Shown here one piece after another: positions 1 through 9,656 of a DNA stretch of 64,000 nucleotides. The notes under the pieces were generated by a model. That model was not told the origin of the DNA. It did not search any database and saw only the letters and a list, made by a program, of their open reading frames with translations. The position numbers and the translations under genes were made by a program. The first letter of the stretch is position 1; every line of letters starts with the position of its first letter. Where the stretch lies: assembly GCF_003752595.1 (NCBI RefSeq), contig NZ_RKIJ01000012.1, positions 310,001 through 374,000 on the forward strand, read 5' to 3'. The DNA comes from Cellulomonas sp. PhB143 (GTDB lineage Bacteria; Actinomycetota; Actinomycetes; Actinomycetales; Cellulomonadaceae).

Positions 1-2
1 GC

Positions 3-875
3 GCGGCGCCGTGGCCCCAGCAGCCCTACCCGACCGCGGAGATACCGCCGTGGTCGCCGGCCGCTGCCGCTGCGATGCAGGGACAGGGCACGGGCCAGGT
101 CCCGGCGCAGGGTCCGGCTCCGGCGCAGGGCCAGTACGCCGCCCAGGCGCAGGGCCCGGGCGGACGGCCGCCCGGCGGCCCCGTCCCCGCCGCGGCCGGC
201 GCGGAGGCGGGCGGCGGTCGCTTCGACCCCACGTGGATCACGCTCGTCGTCGTCGCCCTCGTCGTCGTCCTCGGCCTGGTCTGGGCCCTGAACTCCGTCT
301 TCGGCGGCTACGAGCCCCCGATCCAGAGCGACGGCGCGGCGGCCCGCACGGAGCAGCCGCGCGACTCGAAGGACTCGGCGAAGCCGGAGGAGTCACCGGC
401 TCCCGAGCCGTCGCCCACGCCGACCCAGACGCCCGAGGTGCGCCCCGTCATCGACTCCGGAGAGGCTCTCGACCCCGAGGGGGAGGCCGCCGGCGACTCC
501 GAGGGCGAGCACCCCGACGACGCGCCGCAGGCGTACGACGGCCAGCCCGAGACGTTCTGGTTCACCCGGACGTACTCCGACCCGACCTACGGGATGAAGT
601 CGGGCGTGGGGTACGCCATCCACCTCAAGGAGAAGGCGAAGGTGTCGACGATCATCCTCGACACCAACGACACGGGCGGGAAGGTCGAGGTCCGGGCCAC
701 GAGCGCGGACAAGCCGACCGACGGCAAGGTGCTCGCCACCGCGGCGTTCTCCAGCGAGACGGAGCTGTCGTTCGACGCGACCGAGGCCGACACGTTCGTG
801 CTCTGGTTCCCCGAGCTGCCCCAGACGTCGGGCGGCAAGAACCGTGTCGAGCTCAACGAGATCCTCGTCTCCTGA
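3..875 (+). CDS. C-terminal part of a membrane-anchored protein with discoidin-like outer domain (5' end outside window)
   Basis: The reading frame is open from the window edge, so the true start lies upstream. What is seen is a Gln/Pro/Ala-rich cytoplasmic linker, one strong hydrophobic segment ([19 protein letters not shown], around base 235-290), an acidic Pro/Glu-rich outer linker, and a C-terminal beta-rich domain with a discoidin-like look (FWFTRTY through GKVEVRATS). In actinobacteria a protein of this shape, often a pseudokinase linked to MurJ, commonly precedes trxB, which fits this position. The kinase part is not visible here, so the link to MurJ and cell-wall synthesis is inference from gene order. 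Confidence 0.6.
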   Translation, partial: AAPWPQQPYPTAEIPPWSPAAAAAMQGQGTGQVPAQGPAPAQGQYAAQAQGPGGRPPGGPVPAAAGAEAGGGRFDPTWITLVVVALVVVLGLVWALNSVFGGYEPPIQSDGAAARTEQPRDSKDSAKPEESPAPEPSPTPTQTPEVRPVIDSGEALDPEGEAAGDSEGEHPDDAPQAYDGQPETFWFTRTYSDPTYGMKSGVGYAIHLKEKAKVSTIILDTNDTGGKVEVRATSADKPTDGKVLATAAFSSETELSFDATEADTFVLWFPELPQTSGGKNRVELNEILVS

Positions 876-942
876 CCCTCCGGAACACGCAGGCACCGCC
901 GCGCGTTCCCCCAGCAGCACCGACGTCCACCAAGGAGCACAC

Positions 943-1974
943 GTGAGCGAGCAGTCAACGGGGAAGGTCCACGACCTCGTCATCATCGGGTCCGGCCCGT
1001 CCGGGTACACGGCCGCCGTCTACGCGGCGCGCGCCGGCCTCGCGCCCCTCGTCCTGGCCGGCTCGGTCACCGCCGGCGGCGCCCTGATGAACACCACCGA
1101 GGTGGAGAACTTCCCCGGGTTCCCCGAGGGCATCATGGGCCCGGACCTCATGGAGAACATGCGTGCCCAGGCCGAGCGGTTCGGCGCGCTCGTGGAGTAC
1201 GACGACGCGGAGACGGTCTTCCTCGACGGACCGGTCAAGTCCGTCACGACCGTCAACGGCGAGACCTACCGTGCGCGCGCCGTCATCCTCTCGACCGGGT
1301 CCGCGTACCGCGAGCTCGGCCTGGAGGACGAGAAGCGGCTCTCGGGCCGCGGCGTCTCCTGGTGCGCCACGTGCGACGGGTTCTTCTTCCGCGACCAGCA
1401 CATCGTCGTCGTCGGCGGGGGCGACTCCGCCGTCGAGGAGGCGACCTTCCTCACCCGGTTCGCCTCGAAGGTCACGATGGTGCACCGGCGCGACGAGCTC
1501 CGGGCGTCCAAGATCATGGCCGACCGCGCGTTCGCGGACCCCAAGATCGAGTTCGCCTGGAACTCCGAGGTCGTCGGCATCGCGGGCGACACGAAGGTCA
1601 CGGGCCTCACGCTCCGCGACACCGTCACCGGCGAGACGCGCGCGCTCGACGCGACCGGCCTGTTCGTCGCCATCGGCCACGAGCCGCGCACCGACCTCGT
1701 CAAGGGCCAGGTCGACCTCAACCCCGAGGGCTACATCGAGGTCGAGCACCCCACGACCCGGACCGGCGTCCCCGGCGTGTTCGCCGCCGGCGACGCCGTC
1801 GACCACCTCTACCGCCAGGCCATCACCGCCGCCGGCACGGGCTGCTCCGCGGCGCTCGACGCCCAGGCGTACCTGACCGCGCTCGCCGACTCCGCCGGCG
1901 AGGCCGACGTCGCGGGGACCCCCGCGGTGCCCAACCCCGAGGGCCTGCCCGAGGCACTGGAGGAGATCCGATGA
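943..1974 (+). CDS. trxB: Thioredoxin-disulfide reductase
   Basis: This FAD/NADPH enzyme reduces thioredoxin in the cytoplasm. The 343-residue protein has the N-terminal FAD-binding GSGPSG motif, the redox-active CATC pair and, after it, the NADPH-binding GGGDSA motif. Near the C-terminus is the second FAD motif, [10 protein letters not shown]. The GTG at 943 was chosen because AAGGAG sits just upstream and the protein then starts at the usual distance from the FAD motif; an upstream ATG at 844 would lie inside the previous gene. The stop overlaps the trxA start (ATGA), so the two genes are translationally coupled. Confidence 0.97.
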   Translation: MSEQSTGKVHDLVIIGSGPSGYTAAVYAARAGLAPLVLAGSVTAGGALMNTTEVENFPGFPEGIMGPDLMENMRAQAERFGALVEYDDAETVFLDGPVKSVTTVNGETYRARAVILSTGSAYRELGLEDEKRLSGRGVSWCATCDGFFFRDQHIVVVGGGDSAVEEATFLTRFASKVTMVHRRDELRASKIMADRAFADPKIEFAWNSEVVGIAGDTKVTGLTLRDTVTGETRALDATGLFVAIGHEPRTDLVKGQVDLNPEGYIEVEHPTTRTGVPGVFAAGDAVDHLYRQAITAAGTGCSAALDAQAYLTALADSAGEADVAGTPAVPNPEGLPEALEEIR

Positions 1975-2309
1975 CCACCACCGCAGCCGCGACCGTCGCG
2001 GTCACCGACGACACCTTCCGCGCCGAGGTGCTCGAGTCCGACGTGCCCGTCGTCGTGGACTTCTGGGCGACCTGGTGCGGCCCGTGCCGCCAGGTGGCAC
2101 CGATCCTCGAGGAGCTGGCCCGGGACTACGCCGGTCGCGTGAAGATCGCGAAGCTCGACACCGACGCGAACCAGGCCGTCACCGCCGCCTACGGCATCGT
2201 GTCCATCCCGACGCTGAACTTCTACCAGGGCGGCGAGCTCGTGAAGTCGCTCGTCGGGGGCCGGCCGAAGCGCACCATCGCCGAGGAGATCGACGCTCTG
2301 CTCGTCTGA
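1971..2309 (+). CDS. trxA: Thioredoxin
   Basis: This is a 112-residue thioredoxin with the canonical WCGPC active site inside [11 protein letters not shown] and the cis-proline loop [11 protein letters not shown]. It receives electrons from the overlapping upstream trxB product and reduces protein disulfides in the cytoplasm. Its ATG overlaps the trxB stop by four bases (ATGA). A strong hairpin follows at 2348-2387, so trxB-trxA probably forms a two-gene transcription unit. Length and motifs are normal for the family. Confidence 0.97.
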   Translation: MTTTAAATVAVTDDTFRAEVLESDVPVVVDFWATWCGPCRQVAPILEELARDYAGRVKIAKLDTDANQAVTAAYGIVSIPTLNFYQGGELVKSLVGGRPKRTIAEEIDALLV

Positions 2310-2347
2310 CGCCTCGTCGCGTTGCGACGCCCCGGCCACGCACGTCC

Positions 2348-2387
2348 GACGCCCCGCACGGGAGGTCCTCCTCCTTCGCGGGGCGTC
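2348..2387 (+). terminator. Hairpin terminator after trxA
   Basis: A perfect 10-bp stem (GACGCCCCGC with its complement) encloses a 20-base loop that itself holds a small GGAG/CTCC stem. No clear T tract follows, which is usual in very GC-rich genomes. Confidence 0.6.
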
Positions 2388-2465
2388 GTCGCACGCCGGG
2401 GCGTCTTCACACGCCCCGCGCAGGATGACCGCGGAGCACGCGACGGCCCGTGCGAGACTGGGCCG

Positions 2466-3860
2466 GTGACGAACGCGCCTGGAGAGAACGCCCCGATCGC
2501 GCCGACCCCCACCCCCGTGGCGGCAGCGGCCGGCGCGCGCGCCGGCGGCGCAGCGGGACCGGGCGCGACGGGCGGCACGCGCCTCGACCCCTGGTTCGGG
2601 TCGTACGCCGAGCGCGCGCACGGCATGCGCGCGTCGGAGATCCGCGCACTGTTCGCCGTCGCGAACCGTCCCGAGGTCGTGTCCCTCGCGGGCGGCATGC
2701 CCTACCTCGACGGCCTCCCGCTCGACGCGATCGCCGACACCATGCGACGGCTCGTCGCGACGCGCGGCACCACCGTCCTGCAGTACGGCTCCGGCCAGGG
2801 CGACGAGGGGCTGCGCGAGCACATCGTCGAGGTCGTGCGGGCCCAGGGCATCGAGGCGCACCCCGACGACGTCGTCGTCACCACCGGCTCGCAGCAGGCC
2901 CTCGATCTCGTGACCCGTATCTTCGTCGACCCGGGCGACGTCGTCGTCGCGGAGGCCCCCTCCTACGTCGGCGCCCTCGGGGTCTTCCGGTCCTACCAGG
3001 CGGACGTCGTCCACGTGCCGATGGACGCCGACGGCCTGGTCCCGGCGGAGCTCGACGCCACCCTGACGCGGCTCGCCGCCGAGGGCAGGCGCGTCAAGCT
3101 GCTCTACAGCGTGCCGAACTTCCACAACCCCGCGGGCGTGACCCTCTCCGCGGAGCGCCGCCCCCAGGTCCTCGAGATCGCCCGGCGCCACGGCGTGCTC
3201 GTCGTGGAGGACGACCCGTACGGGCTGCTGGGCTTCGACGGCGACGTCCTCCCCGCGATGCGGTCCCTCGACGACGACGGCGTGCTGTACCTCGGGTCCT
3301 TCTCCAAGACCTTCGCCCCGGGCTACCGGGTGGGTTGGGTCATCGCACCCCACGCCGTCCGCGAGAAGCTCGTGCTCGCCAGCGAGTCGTCGATCCTGTG
3401 CCCCTCCAACGCCTCGCAGCTGGCGATCTCCGCCTATCTCGAGTCGTCCGACTGGCGCGGGCAGATCAAGCAGTTCCGCGAGATGTACCGCACGCGGCGC
3501 GACGCGATGATCGGCGCGCTCAGCGAGCACCTGCCCGACGCGTCGTGGAACGTGCCCGACGGCGGGTTCTACGTGTGGGTGCGCCTACCCGAGGGCATCG
3601 ACGCCCGGGCGATGCTCCCCCGCGCCGTGACGGCGCGTGTCGCCTACGTGCCGGGCACGGCGTTCTACGCGGACGGGACGGGTGCGGACCACGTGCGGCT
3701 GTCGTACTGCTTCCCGACCCCGGAGCGCATCCGCGAGGGCGTCCGCCGGCTCGCGGGCGTCGTCGGCGCCGAGCGCGACCTGGTCGAGCTCTTCGGCACG
3801 GGAGTCGCGCTGGACCCCGACCTTCGCGACGTCGAGAACCCCGCCCCCGACCTCGCCTGA
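2466..3860 (+). CDS. PLP-dependent aminotransferase (class I/II, MocR/LysN-like, without DNA-binding domain)
   Basis: This 464-residue fold-type I aminotransferase has an ordered set of family motifs: SLAGGMP, QYGSGQGDEGLREHI, TTGSQQALDL, SVPNFHNPAGVTL and the PLP-lysine motif GSFSKTFAPGYRVGW. It resembles 2-aminoadipate/kynurenine-type aminotransferases and lacks the GntR DNA-binding domain of MocR regulators. The substrate cannot be read from sequence. The GTG at 2466 is preferred because the preceding bases are intergenic, although the first 40 residues are a low-complexity Ala/Pro stretch and the start is uncertain. Its place between trx and ddl/par genes is commonly conserved in related actinobacteria. 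Confidence 0.85.
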   Translation: MTNAPGENAPIAPTPTPVAAAAGARAGGAAGPGATGGTRLDPWFGSYAERAHGMRASEIRALFAVANRPEVVSLAGGMPYLDGLPLDAIADTMRRLVATRGTTVLQYGSGQGDEGLREHIVEVVRAQGIEAHPDDVVVTTGSQQALDLVTRIFVDPGDVVVAEAPSYVGALGVFRSYQADVVHVPMDADGLVPAELDATLTRLAAEGRRVKLLYSVPNFHNPAGVTLSAERRPQVLEIARRHGVLVVEDDPYGLLGFDGDVLPAMRSLDDDGVLYLGSFSKTFAPGYRVGWVIAPHAVREKLVLASESSILCPSNASQLAISAYLESSDWRGQIKQFREMYRTRRDAMIGALSEHLPDASWNVPDGGFYVWVRLPEGIDARAMLPRAVTARVAYVPGTAFYADGTGADHVRLSYCFPTPERIREGVRRLAGVVGAERDLVELFGTGVALDPDLRDVENPAPDLA

Positions 3861-3960
3861 CCCAGGTCGGCCGCCGCGCGCCAGGGCCGCTGCCCCGTCG
3901 CGCTCCGGGCGTCCCCTCCGAGCGCACGCCCGTCCGAACATCACCGCCCGAGAGGTCATC

Positions 3961-4938
3961 GTGAACACGTCGTCAGCCACCCTCGACGGTCGACACCTGG
4001 TCGTCCTCGCCGGAGGGATGTCGCACGAGCGCGAGGTCTCCGTGCGCTCCGGGCGCCGGGTCGCGGAGGTGCTGCGTGCGTGCGGCATGGAGGTCAGCGT
4101 GCGCGATCTCGACGCCGCTCTGCTGCCGTACCTCGAGACGCACCGGCCCGACGCCGTCTGGCCCCTCCTGCACGGCGCCGGCGGTGAGGACGGCTCGCTG
4201 CGCGACGTGCTGGACGCGCTGGGCCTCCCGTACGTCGGCACCGGCCCCGGCGCCAGCCGCGTGGCATGGAGCAAGACGATCGCCAAGGGGGCCGTCGCGG
4301 CCGTCGGCATCTCCACGCCGGACTTCGTGACCCTCCCGCAGACCCTCTTCCGAGAGCTCGGCGCGCGCGCGGTGCTGGACCGGGTGGTGGCCCGTCTCGG
4401 GCTGCCGCTCGTCGTGAAACCCACCCACGGCGGGTCCGCCCTCGGGGTCACGCTCGTCCGCCGCGCGGAGGAGCTGCCCCGCGCGATGGTCGAGTGCTTC
4501 GCCTACGGGAGCGTCGCCCTCATCGAGCGAGCGGTGGTCGGTACGGAGATCGCCGTGAGCGTCATCGACGACGGCGCGGGGCCCTCGGACGCCGGCCCGC
4601 GGGCGCTGCCCGCCGTCGAGATCGTCACGGACGGCAGCTACGACTACGACGCACGGTACAACCCCGGCCGCACCGAGTACTTCTCGCCCGCCCGGCTCGA
4701 TCCTGCGGTCGCCGAGCGTGCGGCGCGCGTCGCCGTCGAGGCGCACCGCGTGCTCGGCCTGCGTCACCTCTCCCGCACCGACATGATCGTCGACGACGCC
4801 GGCGTGCCGCACTTCCTCGAGGTCAACGTCGCGCCCGGGATGACGGAGACGTCACTCCTGCCGCAGGCCGTCCGTGCGTCGGACCGCACGCTCGCCGACG
4901 TGTATGGCGGCCTCGTGGCCGCGGCGCTGAGCTCCTGA
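3961..4938 (+). CDS. D-alanine--D-alanine ligase family protein (ATP-grasp)
   Basis: The 325-residue protein has the Ddl layout. It opens with LVVLAGGMSHEREVSVRSG, followed by the HGAGGEDGSLRDVLDALGLPYVGTG segment that matches the Ddl N-terminal substrate motif. The ATP-grasp core contains VVKPTHGGSALGV, and the metal-binding end is HFLEVNVAPGMTETSLLPQA. The expected reaction is ATP-dependent D-Ala-D-Ala formation for peptidoglycan. Because many actinobacteria carry the main ddl elsewhere, this origin-linked copy may be a paralogue; that is inference. Start GTG 3961 follows a GAGAGGTC-type ribosome binding site. A strong hairpin separates it from convergent parB. Confidence 0.85.
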   Translation: MNTSSATLDGRHLVVLAGGMSHEREVSVRSGRRVAEVLRACGMEVSVRDLDAALLPYLETHRPDAVWPLLHGAGGEDGSLRDVLDALGLPYVGTGPGASRVAWSKTIAKGAVAAVGISTPDFVTLPQTLFRELGARAVLDRVVARLGLPLVVKPTHGGSALGVTLVRRAEELPRAMVECFAYGSVALIERAVVGTEIAVSVIDDGAGPSDAGPRALPAVEIVTDGSYDYDARYNPGRTEYFSPARLDPAVAERAARVAVEAHRVLGLRHLSRTDMIVDDAGVPHFLEVNVAPGMTETSLLPQAVRASDRTLADVYGGLVAAALSS

Positions 4939-4998
4939 CGCGCTGACCGCCGGACCCGTGCGGTTGTCGCGACGCAGCGGGGTCCCGTCGACGCGGGA

Positions 4999-5027
4999 GG
5001 CCCCGGTCCGCCGTTCGGACCGGGGCC
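4999..5027. terminator. Bidirectional terminator between ddl-like gene and parB
   Basis: A perfect 12-bp stem (GGCCCCGGTCCG and complement) with a 5-base loop lies between two convergent genes, where it can end transcription from both sides. Confidence 0.8.
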
Positions 5028-5076
5028 ACCCGCACTGCAGCATCCCGCTCTGACCTGCAGCGATGCCTGGTAGACA

Positions 5077-6534
5077 CTACTTCCGGAGCAGACCTGGATC
5101 GTCCGGGGCCATCCGGTCAAGGATCCGGTTGAGGTCGTCGACCGAGGCGAACTCGACCGTCAGACGACCCTTGTTCTTCCCGAGGCTGACCCGGACCCGG
5201 GTCTCGAACCGGTCGGAGAGCCGCCCGGACAGCTCCTCGATCGCTTCCGAGCGCTGGCCGGCGCGTGGAGCCCGCGAAGCCCGCTTCTCCTCCCCACCGC
5301 CGAGCGACACGATCTCCTCGGTCGCACGCACGGAGAGCCCCTCGGCAACGATCCGCTGCGCGAGCCGCTCGATGGCTGCCCCGTCGGTCAGCCCGAGCAG
5401 GGCCCGCGCGTGGCCCGCCGAGAGCACGCCGGCGGCGACGCGGCGCTGGACCAGCGGGGGCAGACGCAGCAGGCGGAGCGTGTTCGAGATCTGCGGCCTG
5501 CTGCGCGAGATCCGGCTCGCGAGCTCGTCGTGCGTGCACCCGAAGTCGTCGAGGAGCTGGCGGTACGCCGCCGCCTCTTCGAGCGGGTTCAGCGCGCTGC
5601 GGTGCAGGTTCTCCAGCAGGGCGTCCCGCAGCATGTCCGAGTCGTCCGTGACACGGATGATCGCCGGAATCACGTCGAGCCCGGCCGCCTGCGTCGCGCG
5701 CCAGCGCCGCTCCCCCATGATCAGCTCGTAGGTGCCGTCCTCGGCGGGATCAGGACGCACGACCACGGGCTGGAGCACACCGATCTCACGGATCGACCCG
5801 ACCAGCTCGTCGAGCTCCGACTCGTCGAAGACGGTGCGGGGCTGTCGGGCGTTGGGGTGCACCTGGGAGACCGGGAGCTCCGCAAACGTCGCGCCGGGGA
5901 CCGGGACGAGGCCGCTGTCACCCTCGACGGCCCGCCCTGCGGATTCAGCACCGGGGGTTGATGCCGATCCGCCGGAGCCCGCATGGGACCCCTCCTCCGT
6001 GCTCCCGGCCTCCCGACTGACCGGAGGGGTCGTTTCACGTGAAACATCAATCCCGCCCGAACCAGACTTTTCGCCCGAGCCGTCGCCGTCGGCCGTTTCA
6101 CGTGAAACACCGTCGTCGACAGCGCTCACCGAGCCCACGGCGTCTACGACGCCCGCGCGCTGGCCACCGTCGGTGCTGGAGGAGACCGCTATTGCCCCAG
6201 GCACGTCTGTGACGGTGCCCGCCTCGGCGTCGTCGTCGCTCGACGGGCCCGTCGAATCCGGCCCCGACGTCGCGGAGCCGTCGGAGACCGCCACGGATGG
6301 CGCCTGGTCAGACGGTGCGGAGGTGCGGCCGCCGTCATGCCCGCCACCGGCACCCGCGGTGTCGTCGTTCGCGCTGCGCCCCTCCGGGTCCAGTGTCAGC
6401 ACCGCCGCGGGCTCGGCAGGCTCGGCTACGGGCTTGTTCGACGGGAAGAAGACATCCACGGGACGGTCCCGATCACCGCTCGTCGGGATCAGCGCCCCGA
6501 GGCCCCTACCGAGTCCCCGACGTCGTTCGCTCAT
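5077..6534 (-). CDS. parB: Chromosome partitioning protein ParB (CTP-dependent clamp)
   Basis: ParB binds parS, loads as a CTP clamp and, with ParA, segregates the origin. The 485-residue protein begins with the conserved [13 protein letters not shown], then has an unusually long low-complexity acidic/Ser/Gly linker (about residues 20-215). The ParB core follows, with [15 protein letters not shown], the CTP-binding GERRWRA motif, [19 protein letters not shown] and a helix-turn-helix around [18 protein letters not shown]. The C-terminal dimer domain closes the protein. Two parS sites lie in the linker coding sequence. The ATG overlaps the parA stop (ATGA), so parA and parB are one operon. Confidence 0.97.
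   Translation of the reverse strand: MSERRRGLGRGLGALIPTSGDRDRPVDVFFPSNKPVAEPAEPAAVLTLDPEGRSANDDTAGAGGGHDGGRTSAPSDQAPSVAVSDGSATSGPDSTGPSSDDDAEAGTVTDVPGAIAVSSSTDGGQRAGVVDAVGSVSAVDDGVSRETADGDGSGEKSGSGGIDVSRETTPPVSREAGSTEEGSHAGSGGSASTPGAESAGRAVEGDSGLVPVPGATFAELPVSQVHPNARQPRTVFDESELDELVGSIREIGVLQPVVVRPDPAEDGTYELIMGERRWRATQAAGLDVIPAIIRVTDDSDMLRDALLENLHRSALNPLEEAAAYRQLLDDFGCTHDELASRISRSRPQISNTLRLLRLPPLVQRRVAAGVLSAGHARALLGLTDGAAIERLAQRIVAEGLSVRATEEIVSLGGGEEKRASRAPRAGQRSEAIEELSGRLSDRFETRVRVSLGKNKGRLTVEFASVDDLNRILDRMAPDDPGLLRK
6032..6045. promoter_or_regulatory. parS: parS site 1 (inside parB)
   Basis: The perfect 14-bp palindrome GTTTCACGTGAAAC matches the actinobacterial parS consensus. It lies in the linker-coding part of parB, where the minus strand reads V-S-R-E-T. 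Confidence 0.95.
6095..6108. promoter_or_regulatory. parS: parS site 2 (inside parB)
   Basis: A second perfect GTTTCACGTGAAAC, 63 bp from site 1, again coding V-S-R-E-T in the ParB linker in the same frame. Confidence 0.95.
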
Positions 6535-7652
6535 CGTGCGTCCTCCTGGATCGCCGTGGGCCGCTGTTCCGCTGCCCTGTCGTGATGCTCGTCATCCTGG
6601 CCCGCGCGCGCTCGTACGAGGTCACCACGCATCGGCTCGCGAACGGGCCCCCGCCGTGTCAGCTCACGAGCCGCCTCCAGGTACGCGAGGGCTCCGCTCG
6701 ATCCCGGGTCGTAGGTCATGACAGTCTGACCGTGGCTCGGTGCTTCGGAGATGCGTACCGAGCGCGGGACCGACGTCTTGAGCGTCTGCTCGGGAAAGTG
6801 CGACCTGACCTCTTCCGCGACCTGCTGTGCCAAGTTGGTGCGCCCGTCGTACATGGTGAGAAGAATCGTCGAGACGTGGAGATCCGGGTTCAGGTGCTGC
6901 CTGATCATCTCGATCGTTCTGAGCAGCTGAGTCAGGCCCTCCAGCGCGTAGTACTCGCACTGGATCGGAATCAGCACCTCGCGCCCCACGACAAACGCGT
7001 TCACCGTCAGCAGCCCCAAGCTGGGCGGGCAGTCCACGAGCACATAGTCGATGGGTTCGAGGCCCTCGTCGACGCGGGCCTGCAGGTAGTCATCTACCGC
7101 GCGCCGGAGGCGTGTTTCACGTGAAACGAGCGAGACAAGCTCGATCTCGGCTCCCGAGAGGTCGATCGTCGCGGGCACACACCACAGCGACGGGAGATCC
7201 GGGCACTTCTGCACGACTTCCGCGAGAGGCTGCCCCTCCACCAGGACTTCATACACCGAGGGGGTGCCGGCGCGATGCTCGATACCGAGCGCGGTTGATG
7301 CGTTCCCCTGTGGGTCGTTGTCGATCACCAGGACATTCATCCCCCCCTGTGCCAGGCCGGCGGCGAGGTTGACCGTCGAGGTCGTCTTGCCGACGCCGCC
7401 CTTCTGGTTCGCGATGGTGATGACTCTCGTGGCGGCGGGCTTCTCGAACGTCCGTCCATGCAGCTCGATCCGTCGGCGCGCATCCACGCTCAGTTGCGCG
7501 GCCAACGGTGTCGAGTCGTCGACCGACGGCAGGCTGGCCATCAAGGCTGCGCGACGCTCGTCGTCTCGATGGTCGGATGTTTCACGTGAAACGGTCCCCG
7601 CATCACGCTCTCCGGACCAGGCGCCGTCAGGCTCGTCGAAGCCGTCAGTCAC
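6531..7652 (-). CDS. parA: Chromosome partitioning ATPase ParA
   Basis: This deviant-Walker ATPase drives ParB-parS segregation on the nucleoid. The 373-residue protein has the P-loop [21 protein letters not shown], Walker A' [18 protein letters not shown] and Walker [19 protein letters not shown], ending with the [16 protein letters not shown] helix. GTG at 7652 was chosen because AAGGAG lies six bases upstream; an in-frame ATG 15 bases earlier (7667) overlaps that ribosome binding site. About 75 residues before the P-loop form a variable acidic extension that carries one parS site; a second parS lies in the body. It is cotranscribed with parB. Confidence 0.96.
   Translation of the reverse strand: MTDGFDEPDGAWSGERDAGTVSRETSDHRDDERRAALMASLPSVDDSTPLAAQLSVDARRRIELHGRTFEKPAATRVITIANQKGGVGKTTSTVNLAAGLAQGGMNVLVIDNDPQGNASTALGIEHRAGTPSVYEVLVEGQPLAEVVQKCPDLPSLWCVPATIDLSGAEIELVSLVSRETRLRRAVDDYLQARVDEGLEPIDYVLVDCPPSLGLLTVNAFVVGREVLIPIQCEYYALEGLTQLLRTIEMIRQHLNPDLHVSTILLTMYDGRTNLAQQVAEEVRSHFPEQTLKTSVPRSVRISEAPSHGQTVMTYDPGSSGALAYLEAARELTRRGPVREPMRGDLVRARAGQDDEHHDRAAEQRPTAIQEDAR
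7114..7127. promoter_or_regulatory. parS: parS site 3 (inside parA)
   Basis: A perfect GTTTCACGTGAAAC palindrome in parA, coding V-S-R-E-T within [13 protein letters not shown]. Confidence 0.95.
7579..7592. promoter_or_regulatory. parS: parS site 4 (5' part of parA)
   Basis: A perfect GTTTCACGTGAAAC palindrome in the N-terminal extension of parA, coding V-S-R-E-T in the same register as the other three intragenic sites. Confidence 0.95.
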
Positions 7653-8897
7653 TACCGTCTCCTTCATTCGGGTGTGCCTATCCTCGCACTCTGGCGGCAC
7701 CGGCCCGGTCACCTACACACGAGAACGCGGACCGAATTCTCGTGGCACGTGCGCGTCGCCAACGGGAAGCTCCGGGCACGATGCACCGGCCCGCGCCGGG
7801 CCAGCCGCGCTCCACGGGAGCTCCGCGGGACGACCTCAAGCGTTGCGCGGCCGACGTTCTCTCTCGACCTGGGTCCACCCCACACGGCAACGTCCCCCGA
7901 CGCGCGCCACGCGTATCCGCTGTAGCAGCGGGCCAGCCGCAGCCGTGTCTTCCCGACGAGCTGTTCCTGATCCGGACTCCGCCCCTGCCGCCGCCCATGC
8001 CTGCGTCCCCCGACGGCTCCGCCTTCCCCATGCTTCGACGACCCGCCGACGCAGGAACACGCACGAGTGCGGGCACCTGGAACGACAGGGATCGCACCGG
8101 CAGTGCGCGAGGATCTCGGCCTGAGAGCTCGCGGGCGACTATTCGGTGTGGTCGTGTCCGCCGCGCCTCATGGATCGTCCGAGCTGCGACGGTGCGCGCG
8201 ACCCGGCACGAATCGCCGCGACATCCCCTCAGACACACCGCGCCGTGCCTGCCACACAGGGCACCTCTCCCCCGCAGCACGTCGACGCTCCCGGACCGGC
8301 TCCCACACTCTGCGAGGCCGACCCACCCCGACTCAACTCGCGACGCGCACGAAGACCGCCACGCGATGGTTCTCGGCCCGTCATCCATGCGGCGGAGACC
8401 AGCTCATCGTCGGGTGACCTTCCTCGACCGCCCTCACGGCGCTCCGCGGAGAGCCGCGCCGTCACCACAGAGGTGACCGGTGATCGCCCTCTGCGCCCGG
8501 GCGCTGTGCTGTCCGGAACCGATCGAGCCCACGGGGCGCTCGACCATCGCCGGCGTGTCCATGGACCTGTAGTCCCGGGGACGGCCTCGATGTTTCACGT
8601 GGAACACGCCCGGGACATGACAGAAGTTTCCCGTCGCACCCGGCACGCGCCCCACGCAGGGGGACCGACTTCCGGACCATCACGACGCTAGCCGACCCTG
8701 CAACCACCGCTCCCGACGAGGCGGCGCGGTGTGGTGCGGAGAGCCATGCCGCCACAGGTGCCGGACGACGCAGCCCGCGGACTGCCCGCGCCAGGACAGT
8801 GTGGGCCGAGCTCTACGACGCCTGGCACCGACAGCCACCCGGTCGCACCGGCCACCGGAAAGGGCGAGGACTACCGCTCGCAGACGGAGCGTCGGAC
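7653..8897. other. 1.2-kb gene-free stretch between rsmG and parA
   Basis: Small open frames occur on both strands, but none shows a recognisable domain, a good ribosome binding site or the codon pattern of neighbouring genes. The stretch holds one parS site (8591-8606) and, near its parA end, presumably the parAB promoter. Otherwise I see nothing identifiable. Confidence 0.6.
8591..8606. promoter_or_regulatory. parS: parS site 5 (intergenic, single-base variant)
   Basis: The plus strand reads TGTTTCACGTGGAACA. Its complement, TGTTCCACGTGAAACA, fits the degenerate TGTTNCACGTGAAACA consensus. This is the only intergenic parS in the window. Confidence 0.85.
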
Positions 8898-9557
8898 TCA
8901 GGGACGGCGGATGCGCACGACCTTCGTGGTCTCGACGCCGGCGACGGTCTGCGCGTCCAGGACCTCCGGAGCCTCCGCCCGGAGCTTCCGCGTCACCTTG
9001 AGCGCGCCAGGAACCTCGCGATCGACGTTCTGTCCCTTGAGCACCACCATCTGACCGCCTCGGGCGACCAGCGGGAGACACATGCGGCAGAGCTTGTCCA
9101 AGGCTGCCACCGCGCGTGCGGTCACGAACTGCACCTCGAACGCGTCGTGGAACTCCTCCGCGCGACCGCGTCTGATCTCGACGTTCGACAGCTGCAGCTC
9201 CGCAGCCATCTCGGAGAGCCATTCGCACCGGCGCTCCATGGGTTCGATCAGCACCACCGACGAGGCGGGCCTCATCATGGCGATCACCAGACCAGGGAGA
9301 CCCGCGCCGGACCCGACGTCCGCGATCGATGCGCCGTCGTCGATGAACGGGACGACCGCGGCCGAGTTGACGATGTGTCGTTCCCACAGCCGGGGCAGCT
9401 CCCGAGGGCCGATGAGCCCTCGCAGCTCCCCCTCGGCGGCGAGCCGAGACGCGAACCGCGCTACCTGGTCGTAGGACGAGCCGAAGAACTCACGGACCTC
9501 TGTCGACTCGGCAAGTGCGGTGTCGACGAACGACTCCTCCGGCGGTAGCTCGGTCAC
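8898..9557 (-). CDS. rsmG: 16S rRNA (guanine-N7)-methyltransferase RsmG
   Basis: The enzyme methylates G527 (E. coli numbering) of 16S rRNA using S-adenosylmethionine. The 219-residue protein has LWERHIVNSAAVVPF, the SAM-binding motif IADVGSGAGLPGLVIAMM and VTARAVAALDKL. GTG at 9557 is chosen because GAGGAG lies six bases upstream and the protein then begins VTELPPEES as expected for the family; a longer GTG start at 9611 has a weak ribosome site. The gene sits between khpB and the parAB region, as in many bacteria. Confidence 0.93.
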   Translation of the reverse strand: MTELPPEESFVDTALAESTEVREFFGSSYDQVARFASRLAAEGELRGLIGPRELPRLWERHIVNSAAVVPFIDDGASIADVGSGAGLPGLVIAMMRPASSVVLIEPMERRCEWLSEMAAELQLSNVEIRRGRAEEFHDAFEVQFVTARAVAALDKLCRMCLPLVARGGQMVVLKGQNVDREVPGALKVTRKLRAEAPEVLDAQTVAGVETTKVVRIRRP

Positions 9558-9656
9558 CAGGCGCTCCTCGTTGTGGTTCGGCCCGAAGGTCGGCCGATGG
9601 TCAGCACTCACGACAATGATCTCGTCCGGACCAGCGACTCGCGCGGAACCAGCCGA

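Noticed and set aside
5077-6534. VSREA in the ParB linker (near 6018) as a fifth intragenic parS
   Set aside because: Its DNA reads GTCAGTCGGGAGGC, which does not match parS; only the peptide is similar.
8462-8755. Minus-strand open frame including VPRETS at the intergenic parS
   Set aside because: The VPRET match is only the translated parS; no ribosome site or recognisable domain.
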